Shown piece after piece: positions 24,589-33,252 of a DNA stretch of 64,000 bases. The DNA lies in the NCBI RefSeq assembly GCF_029774175.1, contig NZ_CP103834.1:1-64000 (forward strand), in the 5' to 3' direction. The notes beneath the pieces are model-generated. The model was not told the origin of the DNA. It worked only from the letters and a program-made list of their open reading frames with translations, and did not search any database. The DNA comes from Actinobacillus genomosp. 1. Its GTDB lineage: Bacteria > Pseudomonadota > Gammaproteobacteria > Enterobacterales > Pasteurellaceae. Position 1 is the stretch's first letter. Each line of letters begins with the position of its first letter. Both the position numbers and the translations under genes were made by a program.

Positions 24589-25863
24589 ATGACAAAAATA
24601 GCAGAATCCAAAATCATTGTCGGTTTAGATATCGGCACATCAAAAGTTGTTGCCGTAGTCGGTGAAGTATTACCGGACGGGGTGATTAATGTCATCGGCT
24701 CGGGTAGTTGTCCGGCTAAAGGCGTTGATCGCGGCGGAGTTATCGACTTAGATGCTGCGGTAAATTCTATTCAACGAGCAATAGAACAAGCCGAGTCCGT
24801 ATCCGATTGCCAAATTATCGGCGTGACTCTTGCTATTTCAGGTCAGCATATTACCGCTTTGAATGAAAGCGGTACGGTACCTCTTTCCGGTACGGTAACT
24901 AATGAAGATATTGATGCTGCTATTCATATCGCCCGTTCGATTAAATTACCCGACGGATTAGAAACCTTACATATTATTCCGCAGGAATATAAAGTTGATC
25001 GGTTACCGGCGACCAAAAATCCGGTCGGTTTATCCGGTATGCGTTTACAGGCGCAAGCCCATATTATTGCGTGCCATCAAGATTGGTTGCGTAACCTTAA
25101 AAATGCGGTGGAACGAGCAAAATTAAAAGTTGATCAAGTGGTTTTTTCAGGGCTTGCGTCAAGTTATTCGGTTTTGACCGAAGACGAGAAAGAATTAGGC
25201 GTGTGTTTAATAGACATCGGCGGCGGTACAATGGATATTCTTGTCTATACCGATGGGGCGTTACGCTTTAGTAAAGTCATTCCTTTTGCCGGTAATAACG
25301 TCACCGATTATATCGCCCAAGTATTCACGACTTCTCGTAATGAAGCCGAAAGTATTAAAATTAATTACGGTTGTGCGATTAATCCGCCTGCGCATAATCC
25401 GGATAAAAAAATTGAAGTTGCGGGATTGGGCGGGCGTATGCCGAGAACCTTTACTAAAGCGCAGGTTGCTACCGTGACTTCTCAATGTTATAGTGATTTG
25501 TTGAAAGTCATAGAAAACGAATTGGTACAATTGCGCCATGAATTGCTGCAAAAAGGCATAAAACAGGAATTAATTGCAGGTTTTGTGCTTACGGGTGGTG
25601 GTTCGCAAATTGAAGATATTGTAGAATGTGCGAGAGAAATTTTCGGCTCTCAAGTGAGAGTCGGATATCCGTTGAATATTACAGGATTGACGGATTATGT
25701 AAATAAGCCACAATATGCAACAGTACTCGGTCTTTTACAATATAGCCATTATAACTCGGACGAAAAGAGTAATGGCGAAATTAGCGAGAAAGTAGATAGT
25801 ATCCTTGATATTCTTAGTCGAGGATTGAAAAAAGTAGTCAATGTGGCAAGATCGAATTTTTAA
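24589..25863 (+). CDS. ftsA: Cell division protein FtsA
   Basis: FtsA is the actin-like ATPase that tethers FtsZ to the membrane and recruits later division proteins. The 424-residue protein has VGLDIGTSKVVAVVGE (phosphate 1, near residue 11-26), the FtsA-specific 1C domain, CLIDIGGGTMDILVYTDGAL (phosphate 2) and VLTGGGSQIEDI (adenosine site). The C terminus, SILDILSRGLKKVVNVARSNF, is an amphipathic membrane-targeting helix. It lies between ftsQ and ftsZ as expected. Confidence 0.97.
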   Translation: MTKIAESKIIVGLDIGTSKVVAVVGEVLPDGVINVIGSGSCPAKGVDRGGVIDLDAAVNSIQRAIEQAESVSDCQIIGVTLAISGQHITALNESGTVPLSGTVTNEDIDAAIHIARSIKLPDGLETLHIIPQEYKVDRLPATKNPVGLSGMRLQAQAHIIACHQDWLRNLKNAVERAKLKVDQVVFSGLASSYSVLTEDEKELGVCLIDIGGGTMDILVYTDGALRFSKVIPFAGNNVTDYIAQVFTTSRNEAESIKINYGCAINPPAHNPDKKIEVAGLGGRMPRTFTKAQVATVTSQCYSDLLKVIENELVQLRHELLQKGIKQELIAGFVLTGGGSQIEDIVECAREIFGSQVRVGYPLNITGLTDYVNKPQYATVLGLLQYSHYNSDEKSNGEISEKVDSILDILSRGLKKVVNVARSNF

Positions 25864-25901
25864 ATGTGTTGAGTTGCAAATCAGCACGAGGGAGATAAAA
25901 A

Positions 25902-27107
25902 ATGTTTGAACCTATTTATGAAACAACGCAAGATGCGGTAATTAAGGTAGTCGGCGTTGGTGGCGGTGGCGGTAACGCACTTAACCATATGGTTGATGGT
26001 AGCTTAAATGAAGGTGTTGGCGGTGTTGAGTTTTTCTCAGTAAATACGGATGCGCAAGTATTACGTACAAGTGCAGTACGCCAAACGATTCAAATCGGTG
26101 CGAATATCACCAAAGGTTTGGGTGCCGGCGCAAATCCGAACGTAGGTCGTCAAGCAGCGGAAGAAGACCGTGAAGCGTTATCGAATATGCTTGCGGGTGC
26201 GGACATGGTGTTTATCTCCGCCGGTATGGGCGGCGGTACGGGTACCGGTGCCGCTCCGGTTATTGCCGATATTGCAAAATCGCAAGGTTCATTAACGGTT
26301 GCTATCGTAACGAAGCCATTCCGTTTTGAAGGTAACAAACGTATGAATTATGCGGAGCAAGGTATCCAAGAGTTATCTAAGCACGTAGATTCATTAATTA
26401 TCATCCCTAACGATAAATTATTAAAAGTATTACCGAAAAATACTAAAATGATGGATGCTTTTAAAGCGGCGAATGATATTTTACGTAACGCCGTTTTAGG
26501 TATCACCGATATGATTACCTCTCCGGGGTTAATTAACGTGGACTTTGCCGACGTGAAAACCGTTATGTCGGAAATGGGACGTGCAATGATGGGGACCGGT
26601 ATTGCCGAAGGCGAAGATCGTGCAGAACATGCGGCGCATGATGCGGTAGCCAGCCCGTTATTGGAAGATGTCGATTTATCCGGCGCGAAAGGTATCTTAG
26701 TAAGTATCTCTTCAGGTTTAGATATTGAGTTAAACGAAGTTGATGTGATTATGGATTATATCCACAGTTTTGCCGCTACGGATGCGACGATTGTATTCGG
26801 TACTTCGGTTTATCCGGAAATGGAAGGTAAACTTCGCGTAACATTAGTGGCGACAGGTATCGGTCAAGCGGAAGAATTAACGTTACCGAGAGCAACTGTC
26901 GTTCCGCAGCAAATGCAACAACCGATGCAGCAAGGCTATCAGCAACAAGCTCAGCAGCCTCAACAACCTGCTTTTGCACAACAAGGTTATGCTCAGCCTG
27001 CACAATTTGCTCAACCACAGCAAGCTGCACCGAAACCGCAGCAAGTGGATTCTTCCCAAGTTTGGTCTCCTAATTCGATTCCGGGATTTATGAGAAACGG
27101 CCAATAA
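25902..27107 (+). CDS. ftsZ: Cell division GTPase FtsZ
   Basis: FtsZ polymerises into the Z ring. The 401-residue protein shows VVGVGGGGGNALNHM, the tubulin signature GMGGGTGTGAAPVI and the synergy loop NVDFADVKTVMSEMGRAMMG. After the globular core comes a Gln/Pro/Ala-rich linker of about 55 residues (about 330-385) with repeated QQ and QP pairs. The C-terminal peptide is SIPGFMRNGQ, which binds FtsA and ZipA in the family; the usual consensus there is IPAFLRKQ, so Gly and Met are mild departures. Ribosome binding site GAGGGAG is strong, fitting its high expression. Confidence 0.98.
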   Translation: MFEPIYETTQDAVIKVVGVGGGGGNALNHMVDGSLNEGVGGVEFFSVNTDAQVLRTSAVRQTIQIGANITKGLGAGANPNVGRQAAEEDREALSNMLAGADMVFISAGMGGGTGTGAAPVIADIAKSQGSLTVAIVTKPFRFEGNKRMNYAEQGIQELSKHVDSLIIIPNDKLLKVLPKNTKMMDAFKAANDILRNAVLGITDMITSPGLINVDFADVKTVMSEMGRAMMGTGIAEGEDRAEHAAHDAVASPLLEDVDLSGAKGILVSISSGLDIELNEVDVIMDYIHSFAATDATIVFGTSVYPEMEGKLRVTLVATGIGQAEELTLPRATVVPQQMQQPMQQGYQQQAQQPQQPAFAQQGYAQPAQFAQPQQAAPKPQQVDSSQVWSPNSIPGFMRNGQ

Positions 27108-27140
27108 CGCCGTTACCCAAATAGGGAATAAGGATAGAAT

Positions 27141-28061
27141 ATGATTAAACAAAGAACATTAAAACAAGCAACTAAAGTAACCGGTATCGGTTTGCACAGC
27201 GGGAAAAAAGTAACGCTAACGTTACGCCCTGCGCCGGCTAATACGGGAATTGTCTATGCTCGTACGGATTTAGAGCCAGCGGTATATTTTCCGGCAAGTG
27301 CTGAATCCATTCGTGATACGCAGCTTTGTACTTGTATGATTAATGATGACGGCGTACGTATTTCAACCGTTGAACACTTGAATGCGGCAATGGCTTCATT
27401 AGGTTTAGATAACTTAATCGTTGAAGTGGATGCGCCGGAAATTCCTATTATGGACGGTAGTGCAAGTCCATTCATCTATTTATTATTAGATGCCGGTATT
27501 GAAGAGCAAGATGCACCGAAAAAATTCATCCGTATCAAAGAAATGGTACGTGTGGAAGAAGGCGATAAATGGGCGGAAATGAAGCCTTATAGCAAAGGCT
27601 TAAAACTAGATTTCACTATTGACTTTAGCCATCCGATGATTAGCAAAGATGTGCGTAATTTCAAAATGGAATTATCTGCTGAAAACTTTATTCACAAAAT
27701 CAGCCGTGCAAGAACATTCACTTTTATGAAAGATGTCGAATATCTTCAATCAATCGGCTTAGCATTGGGCGGTAGCCTTGATAATGCGATTGTATTAGAT
27801 GAATATCGTATTTTGAATGAAGAAGGCTTACGCTATAAAGACGAATTAGTGAAGCACAAAATGTTAGATTCAATCGGTGACTTATTTATGTGTGGCTATA
27901 ATATCCTCGGTGATTTCAGCGCATATAAATCAGGGCACGGTTTAAATAACAAATTATTACGTGCAATCCTTGCTAACGAAAATGCTTGGGAATTTGTAAC
28001 CTTTGAAGACAAAGAACAAGCTCCGCAAGGCTATCGTATTGGTGAACAAGTCTTTATCTAA
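27141..28061 (+). CDS. lpxC: UDP-3-O-acyl-N-acetylglucosamine deacetylase
   Basis: LpxC is the zinc deacetylase for the committed step of lipid A synthesis. The 306-residue protein begins MIKQRTLKQATKVTGIGLHSGKKVTL, has STVEHLNAAMASLGLDN with a zinc-ligand histidine, and KHKMLDSIGDLFMCGY with further active-site residues. It closes the dcw cluster, as in enterics. The last residues, RIGEQVFI, are not the hydrophobic LAxxxxxAVLA-type degron of E. coli LpxC; whether FtsH controls this enzyme cannot be told from sequence. A strong terminator follows, and recN replaces the secM/secA of E. coli. Confidence 0.97.
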   Translation: MIKQRTLKQATKVTGIGLHSGKKVTLTLRPAPANTGIVYARTDLEPAVYFPASAESIRDTQLCTCMINDDGVRISTVEHLNAAMASLGLDNLIVEVDAPEIPIMDGSASPFIYLLLDAGIEEQDAPKKFIRIKEMVRVEEGDKWAEMKPYSKGLKLDFTIDFSHPMISKDVRNFKMELSAENFIHKISRARTFTFMKDVEYLQSIGLALGGSLDNAIVLDEYRILNEEGLRYKDELVKHKMLDSIGDLFMCGYNILGDFSAYKSGHGLNNKLLRAILANENAWEFVTFEDKEQAPQGYRIGEQVFI

Positions 28062-28087
28062 TTAATAATAAGATTAATTAATTTGAG

Positions 28088-28122
28088 AATCCTCGTTGAT
28101 GAAAATCAGCGAGGATTTTTTT
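28088..28122 (+). terminator. Intrinsic terminator at the end of the dcw cluster
   Basis: AATCCTCGTTGAT (28088-28100) and ATCAGCGAGGATT (28105-28117) pair with a GAAA tetraloop and one G-U pair, followed by five T (28118-28122). Confidence 0.92.
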
Positions 28123-28165
28123 ATGGCAAGCGGTCGGATTTAGCAAAAATCTTGTAAAAACCCTT

Positions 28166-28185
28166 TACTGTTTAAAAAAACAGTT
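28166..28185 (+). promoter_or_regulatory. LexA (SOS) box upstream of recN
   Basis: TACTGTTTAAAAAAACAGTT has the obligatory CTG-N10-CAG spacing and matches the gamma-proteobacterial LexA consensus closely. It overlaps a possible -10 element TATAGT (28185-28190). recN is an SOS gene in E. coli, so this position is expected. I see only one box here, whereas the E. coli gene has more than one. Confidence 0.88.
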
Positions 28186-28226
28186 ATAGTATATATCTAT
28201 ACAGGATATATTTTTACAGGTGTTTT

Positions 28227-29900
28227 ATGCTCACTCAATTAACGGTTAATAATTTTGCGATTGTGCGTCACTTAACATTAGATCTAAATGAAGGAATGTC
28301 CGTGATTACTGGGGAAACTGGTGCTGGCAAATCAATCGCAATTGATGCATTAAGCCTTTGTTTAGGTTATCGCTCCGAAAGTAGTATGATTCGCAATGGT
28401 GCGGATAAAGCGGATATTACCGCAACTTTTATTATGCAACCGACCAGCCCTGCTTATTTGTGGTTGCAGCAGCACGAGCTATTGGATGAAGATAATCCTC
28501 AGGAATGTATTTTACGTCGTATGATTAATCAAGAAGGACGTTCTAAAGCATTTGTAAATAATCGTCCTTTACCGATTTCTCAGCTACGAGAATTAGGTCA
28601 ATATCTGATTCATTTAAATGGTCAGCACGCACCGCAACTGTTATTAAAAAGTGAGTATCAATTGGAAGTGTTGGATAACTATGCGGGTATTCATCGCTTG
28701 TTAGGTGAAATGAGTAATCAATATCATTGTTGGAAGAAACTACATCAGCAAGTTAAAAACTTTCGCCAACAGTGCCAAGAGAATGAAGCTCGTAAACAGC
28801 TATTGCAATACCAAGTGGACGAGCTGGATGAATTTGCCATCAAGCAAGGTGAATTTGAGGAAATGGAAGAAACGCATAGCCGATTATCCAATTCAGAAGC
28901 CTTAACCGCATTATCCCAAGAAGTGACTGATTTACTGAGCGAAAATGAATTAAATGTCGATTCAATGTTATATAAGGCGATTCGCCATTTAGAAGATTTA
29001 GTAGAAGTTGATTCACGTTATCAATCGGCACTAAATATGCTAAATGAATCACTTATTCAAGTTCAGGAAGCCAATTCCGAAGTAAGCGATTTGGCCGGTA
29101 AAATCGAGCAAGATCCGGATTTACTTAATGAGTTGGATACACGTATCAGTAAAACGATTCAATTAGCTCGCAAGCATCATGTATTGCCGGAAAATTTATG
29201 GCAACATCATTTATTGCTTCAAGAGGAATTACAAAAGTTGGTGGATTTTGCCGAAAATGAAGAACAGCTAATGGCAGATGAGCAAGCGGCTTACCAGCAA
29301 TCCATTCAGTTGGCTGAGCAAATTTACCAAAAGCGTCTTGAGGCAGGTAAAAAACTGGCTGAACAAGTGACGGCACAAATCAAACATCTTTCAATGGAAA
29401 ACGGTGAATTTTTTATTGATGTGCAACACGACTCTAAAAAGTTATCAAGTAACGGAGCGGATTTTGTTGAATTTAATTTGCGCAGTAATTTAGGGCAGCA
29501 AGCACAGCCGTTAGCTAAAATCGCTTCCGGTGGTGAGCTATCACGTATTTCATTAGCGGTACAGGTGCTGACAGCCAATAAATTATCAACGCCAACTATT
29601 ATTTTTGATGAGGTGGATGTAGGGATTAGCGGTCCTACGGCAACCACAGTCGGCAAACTATTACGTCAATTAGGCAAGAAATGTCAGGTGCTTTGTGTGA
29701 CACACTTACCGCAAGTGGCAAGTTATGGTCATCATCATTTCAATGTACAGAAGTATGTAGAAAATAATCAGACGGAAACTCAAATGTCGTTATTAACCCA
29801 AGCGGAGCGGGTACAAGCTTTAGCAAGATTATTAGGCGGCAGTAAGATTACCGATACGGTACTTGCCAATGCACAGGAGATGCTAGATCTAGTTGAATAA
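28227..29900 (+). CDS. recN: DNA repair protein RecN
   Basis: RecN is an SMC-like ATPase for recombinational repair of double-strand breaks. The 557-residue protein has Walker A ITGETGAGKSIAIDAL near residue 29-44, a long coiled coil (about 155-365, rich in Gln/Glu/Leu), a signature region KIASGGELSRISLAVQ near 431-446, and Walker B TIIFDEVDVGISG near 457-469. E. coli RecN is 553 residues. It has its own LexA-controlled promoter and is convergent with the ABC transporter genes. Confidence 0.96.
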   Translation: MLTQLTVNNFAIVRHLTLDLNEGMSVITGETGAGKSIAIDALSLCLGYRSESSMIRNGADKADITATFIMQPTSPAYLWLQQHELLDEDNPQECILRRMINQEGRSKAFVNNRPLPISQLRELGQYLIHLNGQHAPQLLLKSEYQLEVLDNYAGIHRLLGEMSNQYHCWKKLHQQVKNFRQQCQENEARKQLLQYQVDELDEFAIKQGEFEEMEETHSRLSNSEALTALSQEVTDLLSENELNVDSMLYKAIRHLEDLVEVDSRYQSALNMLNESLIQVQEANSEVSDLAGKIEQDPDLLNELDTRISKTIQLARKHHVLPENLWQHHLLLQEELQKLVDFAENEEQLMADEQAAYQQSIQLAEQIYQKRLEAGKKLAEQVTAQIKHLSMENGEFFIDVQHDSKKLSSNGADFVEFNLRSNLGQQAQPLAKIASGGELSRISLAVQVLTANKLSTPTIIFDEVDVGISGPTATTVGKLLRQLGKKCQVLCVTHLPQVASYGHHHFNVQKYVENNQTETQMSLLTQAERVQALARLLGGSKITDTVLANAQEMLDLVE

Positions 29901-29919
29901 TATTGCGGAATAAAATAAA

Positions 29920-29976
29920 CGGTCGTTTTTAAGGAGAACAAAGCAACTTTTGCAAAGTTTTCATTAAAAACGACCG
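29920..29976. repeat. Long inverted repeat with USS core between convergent recN and ABC operon
   Basis: CGGTCGTTTTTAA (29920-29932) and TTAAAAACGACCG (29964-29976) are perfect 13-bp inverted repeats separated by 31 bases. The right arm continues into the USS core complement ACCGCTTGT. It probably acts as a bidirectional terminator. Confidence 0.65.
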
Positions 29977-30023
29977 CTTGTTTTCTTTGAGCAGCTAGTA
30001 TGAAGCAGTTATTTTTTAGACAA

Positions 30024-31427
30024 CTAAATAAATTGAGTTAAATCAATCACTTTATCGCAGCTTTTTTCAATTAAATATGGATCGTGACTCACAATCACTA
30101 ATGCACATTGGCGCTGGCGACATTGATTGATTAATAACTCAATCGTTTCTTTTTGCGTAATCGGATCTAAGCGAGAAGTCACTTCATCGGCAAAAAGTAA
30201 TACCGGGTCAAGTAATAAGGCACGTAAGATCGCAACACGTTGTAATTCACCACCTGAAACATTTTCCGCATTACGAGCAAGAATTTCCGGAGAAAGTGCC
30301 AGTTGCTGTAATAAGGTTGGAATCTGCGAACGATCTAATTTGTGTTTATTGATCACATCATCTAACAGAGTTTGTAAACTGACTGTCGGTGCAAAGGCTT
30401 CCGGCGGATCTTGGTACAGTTTCAATACCTGATGTTTTTTGTGTTGCTGACTGTGCCAAATTACTTCGCCCGATTTAGGTTTCAGTAAACCGCATAGCAC
30501 ATCGGCGAGAGTGCTTTTGCCGATACCACTATGTCCGACAATACCTAAAATCTCACCTTGATGTAAATCGAATGAAAGTCCGCTGAAAAGTGTTCGTTTA
30601 CCTCGTGCAACACTCAGATTTTTTACTGATACAAGCGGTTGATTTTTTGCAAAATTTTGCGAATTTTCGACCGCTTGCCAATGTTTCGGATCGGCGGCAA
30701 TCAAGGCTTTGGTGTACGGATGTTGAGGGTTTGTCAGCAATGTTTCCGCCGCACCTTTTTCTAATAGTTGTCCTTTTTTCATCACTAAGATTTCACCGCC
30801 TAATTGCTCGGCAACTTCAATATCGTGTGTGATTGTAAGTAAACCGCCTTGATTTTGGTAAGCTTGTTTAAGTAACTTAATGACGTTGGCTTTGCTTTTC
30901 GGATCAAGCCCTTTGGTTGGCTCATCCGCTAACAAAATTTTACCGCCGGCAGCAGTTGCGATAGCAAAAGAAGCGCGTTGAGCCATACCGCCGGATAATT
31001 GATGTGGATAAGCACTTTCCCATGCTTTTAAGCCTAAATGTTCGAGTACATTTTTACCCTCATTTATTGCCGTTTGTTTATCTTTTTTAGCAATAAACAA
31101 GAAGCTTTCCCAAAGCTGTTTCCCAATAGACATAATCGGGTCAAGAGAACGGCGAGGCTCTTGCGGCAACATGACCAAAGTTTTCCCCCAAAGCGATTCG
31201 AGCTGTGTGTTCTCGGTTTGGCTATTTTCTACAAAAATTTGACCGCTTGCTTCTAATTCTTTCGGTAAAGCACCCATAATCGCTTGAATCAGTAGGCTTT
31301 TCCCTGAGCCGGTTTCACCGAGAATCGTGATATTTTTGCCCTGTTCTAAACTTAAACTGATCGGTTCGACTAAAGTTAAACCAGTGGTGGTTTTAACCCC
31401 AACATTTTCAATTCGTAGCAGTGCCAT
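30024..31427 (-). CDS. Fused double ATP-binding protein of a NikDE/DppDF-type ABC importer
   Basis: Two ABC ATPase domains are joined in one 467-residue chain, replacing the usual separate D and F subunits. Domain 1 has Walker A GETGSGKS near residue 36-43, signature LSGGMAQR and Walker B ILLADEPTKG. Domain 2 has Walker A GHSGIGKS near 295-302, signature VSGGELQR and Walker B LLFADEVTSR. Each lacks the long C-terminal oligopeptide-specific tails, making the fusion compact. The start overlaps the permease stop (TAATG). The inter-domain linker contains an inverted USS pair (30631-30677). It energises the importer encoded just upstream. Substrate may be nickel or another metal chelate, or peptides; sequence alone does not decide. 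Confidence 0.88.
   Translation of the reverse strand: MALLRIENVGVKTTTGLTLVEPISLSLEQGKNITILGETGSGKSLLIQAIMGALPKELEASGQIFVENSQTENTQLESLWGKTLVMLPQEPRRSLDPIMSIGKQLWESFLFIAKKDKQTAINEGKNVLEHLGLKAWESAYPHQLSGGMAQRASFAIATAAGGKILLADEPTKGLDPKSKANVIKLLKQAYQNQGGLLTITHDIEVAEQLGGEILVMKKGQLLEKGAAETLLTNPQHPYTKALIAADPKHWQAVENSQNFAKNQPLVSVKNLSVARGKRTLFSGLSFDLHQGEILGIVGHSGIGKSTLADVLCGLLKPKSGEVIWHSQQHKKHQVLKLYQDPPEAFAPTVSLQTLLDDVINKHKLDRSQIPTLLQQLALSPEILARNAENVSGGELQRVAILRALLLDPVLLFADEVTSRLDPITQKETIELLINQCRQRQCALVIVSHDPYLIEKSCDKVIDLTQFI
30631..30677. repeat. Inverted USS pair inside a coding region (ABC ATPase linker)
   Basis: ACAAGCGGT (30631-30639) faces CGACCGCTTG (30668-30677) across the TTTTGCAAAATTTTGCG spacer. 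It encodes part of the polar linker between the two ATPase domains (ENSQNFAKNQPLVSV), where sequence is least constrained. Confidence 0.8.
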
Positions 31428-32212
31428 TATTTTACTCTCCCGGATAACAGTTGAAGACTAAGTACCATTAAAAAGACCGCAAGTACCGGCTGCATAAAGA
31501 TCCAAGGGGCTTCATAGTAGTAAGGAAATAATTCGGTCATCATTAAACCTAATTCGGCTGTAGGCGGACGTAGTCCGACATTTACAAATCCAAGTGTTGC
31601 TAATGCTAGAATGGCATTACCGAGTGAGAATGCGCTTAAGGTCACAATCAGCGGTAGTAAACGAGGTAAAAGATGGCGTTTAAAACTGTAAAATAAGCCC
31701 ATTCCCATTAAACGTGAAGATTCGATTTCGGCACTGGAAGCAAGCGTTTGGCTGACCGCTCGAATCACACGGAAAAACTCAATCCACATTACTAAAGCAA
31801 TACCTAAATAAAGCGTCCAAAATGATCCGGGGGACAATGAAGCAAATAATAGAATGAGTAGTAAGCCGGGCAGAGCCATGATTAAATCGCAAATAAAACT
31901 GAATAGTCGGTCAAGCCAGCCGCCGAAAAAGCCGGCTAGAATACCAAATAATAGTCCGGCAACTAAGGCGCAAAAGACGCTGAACAGTGATAATCCGAAT
32001 GATAAACGGATTGCCGAAGCAAGGCGAGCAAGCATATCTCGGCCGAGATGATCAGTTCCGAACCAAGTAAGTTCATTCGGTTTCGAGAGAATATTACCAA
32101 GGTCTTGGAAGCCGATATCCATCGGGTAAAAATAAGGTTGTAAAAAGGCAAAGGCAAGTAATAAGCCAAGGATAACTGCTCCTACTTTTTGGCTAAATGT
32201 CATTTTATTCAT
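31427..32212 (-). CDS. ABC importer permease, second subunit (NikC/DppC type)
   Basis: This is a 261-residue inner membrane protein with five to six predicted membrane helices and a binding-protein-dependent transport signature: the EAA loop ESSRLMGMGLFYSFKRHLLPRLLPL around residues 163-187 that docks on the ATPase. The N terminus (KPNELTWFGTDHLGRDMLARLASAIRLS) is the hallmark of the DppC/NikC subfamily. It starts 2 bases after the first permease and its stop overlaps the ATPase start, so the genes are translationally coupled. Confidence 0.88.
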   Translation of the reverse strand: MNKMTFSQKVGAVILGLLLAFAFLQPYFYPMDIGFQDLGNILSKPNELTWFGTDHLGRDMLARLASAIRLSFGLSLFSVFCALVAGLLFGILAGFFGGWLDRLFSFICDLIMALPGLLLILLFASLSPGSFWTLYLGIALVMWIEFFRVIRAVSQTLASSAEIESSRLMGMGLFYSFKRHLLPRLLPLIVTLSAFSLGNAILALATLGFVNVGLRPPTAELGLMMTELFPYYYEAPWIFMQPVLAVFLMVLSLQLLSGRVK

Positions 32213-32214
32213 TA

Positions 32215-33162
32215 TTATTCTCCATGACGTTTATGAGTAATTCGCGGGTCGATCCATGCACTCAGCATATCTGCGCACATATTTAACAGTACGAATAAAC
32301 CGCCCATTACCAAAGATGTACCTTGGATCATCGGCACATCTCGAGCAATAATGGCGTGTACTAAAGCGTGTCCGCTACCCGGCCAAGCGAATAGACTTTC
32401 AACGATGACCACGCCTTCAATCAGATAAACGAGTTGTACCGCATGATAAGCGATTACCGGAATAGCAATATTACGGATACCGTGGCGAGTAAAGGTTTGC
32501 CATTTAGACAGACCTTTTAAACGAGCGAATTGGTAATATTCGGATTGCTTCACTTGTAACATCGCCGCACGGGTAACACGAACTGAAACCGCACTTAAAC
32601 CTAATGCTAGAGTAAAAGCCGGCAAAATAAAGTGCTGCCATTTACCGTAACCGCCGGCAGGTAACCAGCGCAACGTTGCCGAAAAGAGCGTAATCAGTCC
32701 GATAGCGATAATAAATGCCGGTACGGAACGAAACAGGGTACTGAATACGAGGGTAAAGCGGTCAAAAAAGCCGTTTTCTTTGCGAGCAGCCAACACACCG
32801 AGAATAGGACCAATCATAATTGCCATTACGAGCGCAATGATTGCGAGGCTAAGCGTATGTCCGAACTGATGAGAAATTTCACTCCAAACCGAATCGCCGG
32901 TAACTAAGGATTTACCTAAATTGAGTTGTAATAGATCGAGTAGCCAGTTACCGTAGCTTTGCCACCAAGGTTGGTCGAGTTCCAATTCAGTACGTACCAA
33001 ATCGGCAGCTGCACTATCAACTTGATCATAACCGTAACGGCTTGATGCTATGCGGTAAGCCATGTCTCCCGAGAGTTGTCGTGTCAAAATAAAAGTAAGT
33101 GTGCCGACTGACCAAATCACTAAAATGATCTGCAGTAGGCGTCTAAAAATAATGTTAAGCAT
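32215..33162 (-). CDS. ABC importer permease, first subunit (NikB/DppB type)
   Basis: The 315-residue membrane protein begins with MLNIIFRRLLQIILVIWSVGTLTFIL, the typical N-terminal helix of DppB/NikB permeases. It has about six helices and an EAA loop (YYQFARLKGLSKWQTFTRHGIRNIAIPV). The C-terminal segment ESLFAWPGSGHALVHAIIARDVPMIQG is the family signature. It is separated from the upstream binding-protein gene by 90 bases that contain a terminator-like hairpin, so it is probably made at a lower level than the binding protein. Confidence 0.88.
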   Translation of the reverse strand: MLNIIFRRLLQIILVIWSVGTLTFILTRQLSGDMAYRIASSRYGYDQVDSAAADLVRTELELDQPWWQSYGNWLLDLLQLNLGKSLVTGDSVWSEISHQFGHTLSLAIIALVMAIMIGPILGVLAARKENGFFDRFTLVFSTLFRSVPAFIIAIGLITLFSATLRWLPAGGYGKWQHFILPAFTLALGLSAVSVRVTRAAMLQVKQSEYYQFARLKGLSKWQTFTRHGIRNIAIPVIAYHAVQLVYLIEGVVIVESLFAWPGSGHALVHAIIARDVPMIQGTSLVMGGLFVLLNMCADMLSAWIDPRITHKRHGE

Positions 33163-33185
33163 ATTTCTAACCGTAAATTCATATA

Positions 33186-33232
33186 AAAAACACGGAATTT
33201 ACCCAAAAATTTGTGCTATTTTCCGTGTTTTT
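33186..33232 (-). terminator. Terminator-like hairpin between the binding-protein and permease genes
   Basis: Read on the minus strand, AAAAACACGGAA (33232 down to 33221) pairs perfectly with TTCCGTGTTTTT (33197 down to 33186) across 23 bases, ending in a run of T. It lies in the 90-base gap within the operon and would let partial read-through set subunit ratios. Confidence 0.7.
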
Positions 33233-33252
33233 AATGTTAAATTTTTATTATG

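Noticed and set aside
26883..27152. Leu/Ser-rich frame opposite the ftsZ tail
   Set aside because: It is the complement of the Gln-rich CAG/CAA linker of FtsZ, which reads as Leu codons on the other strand.
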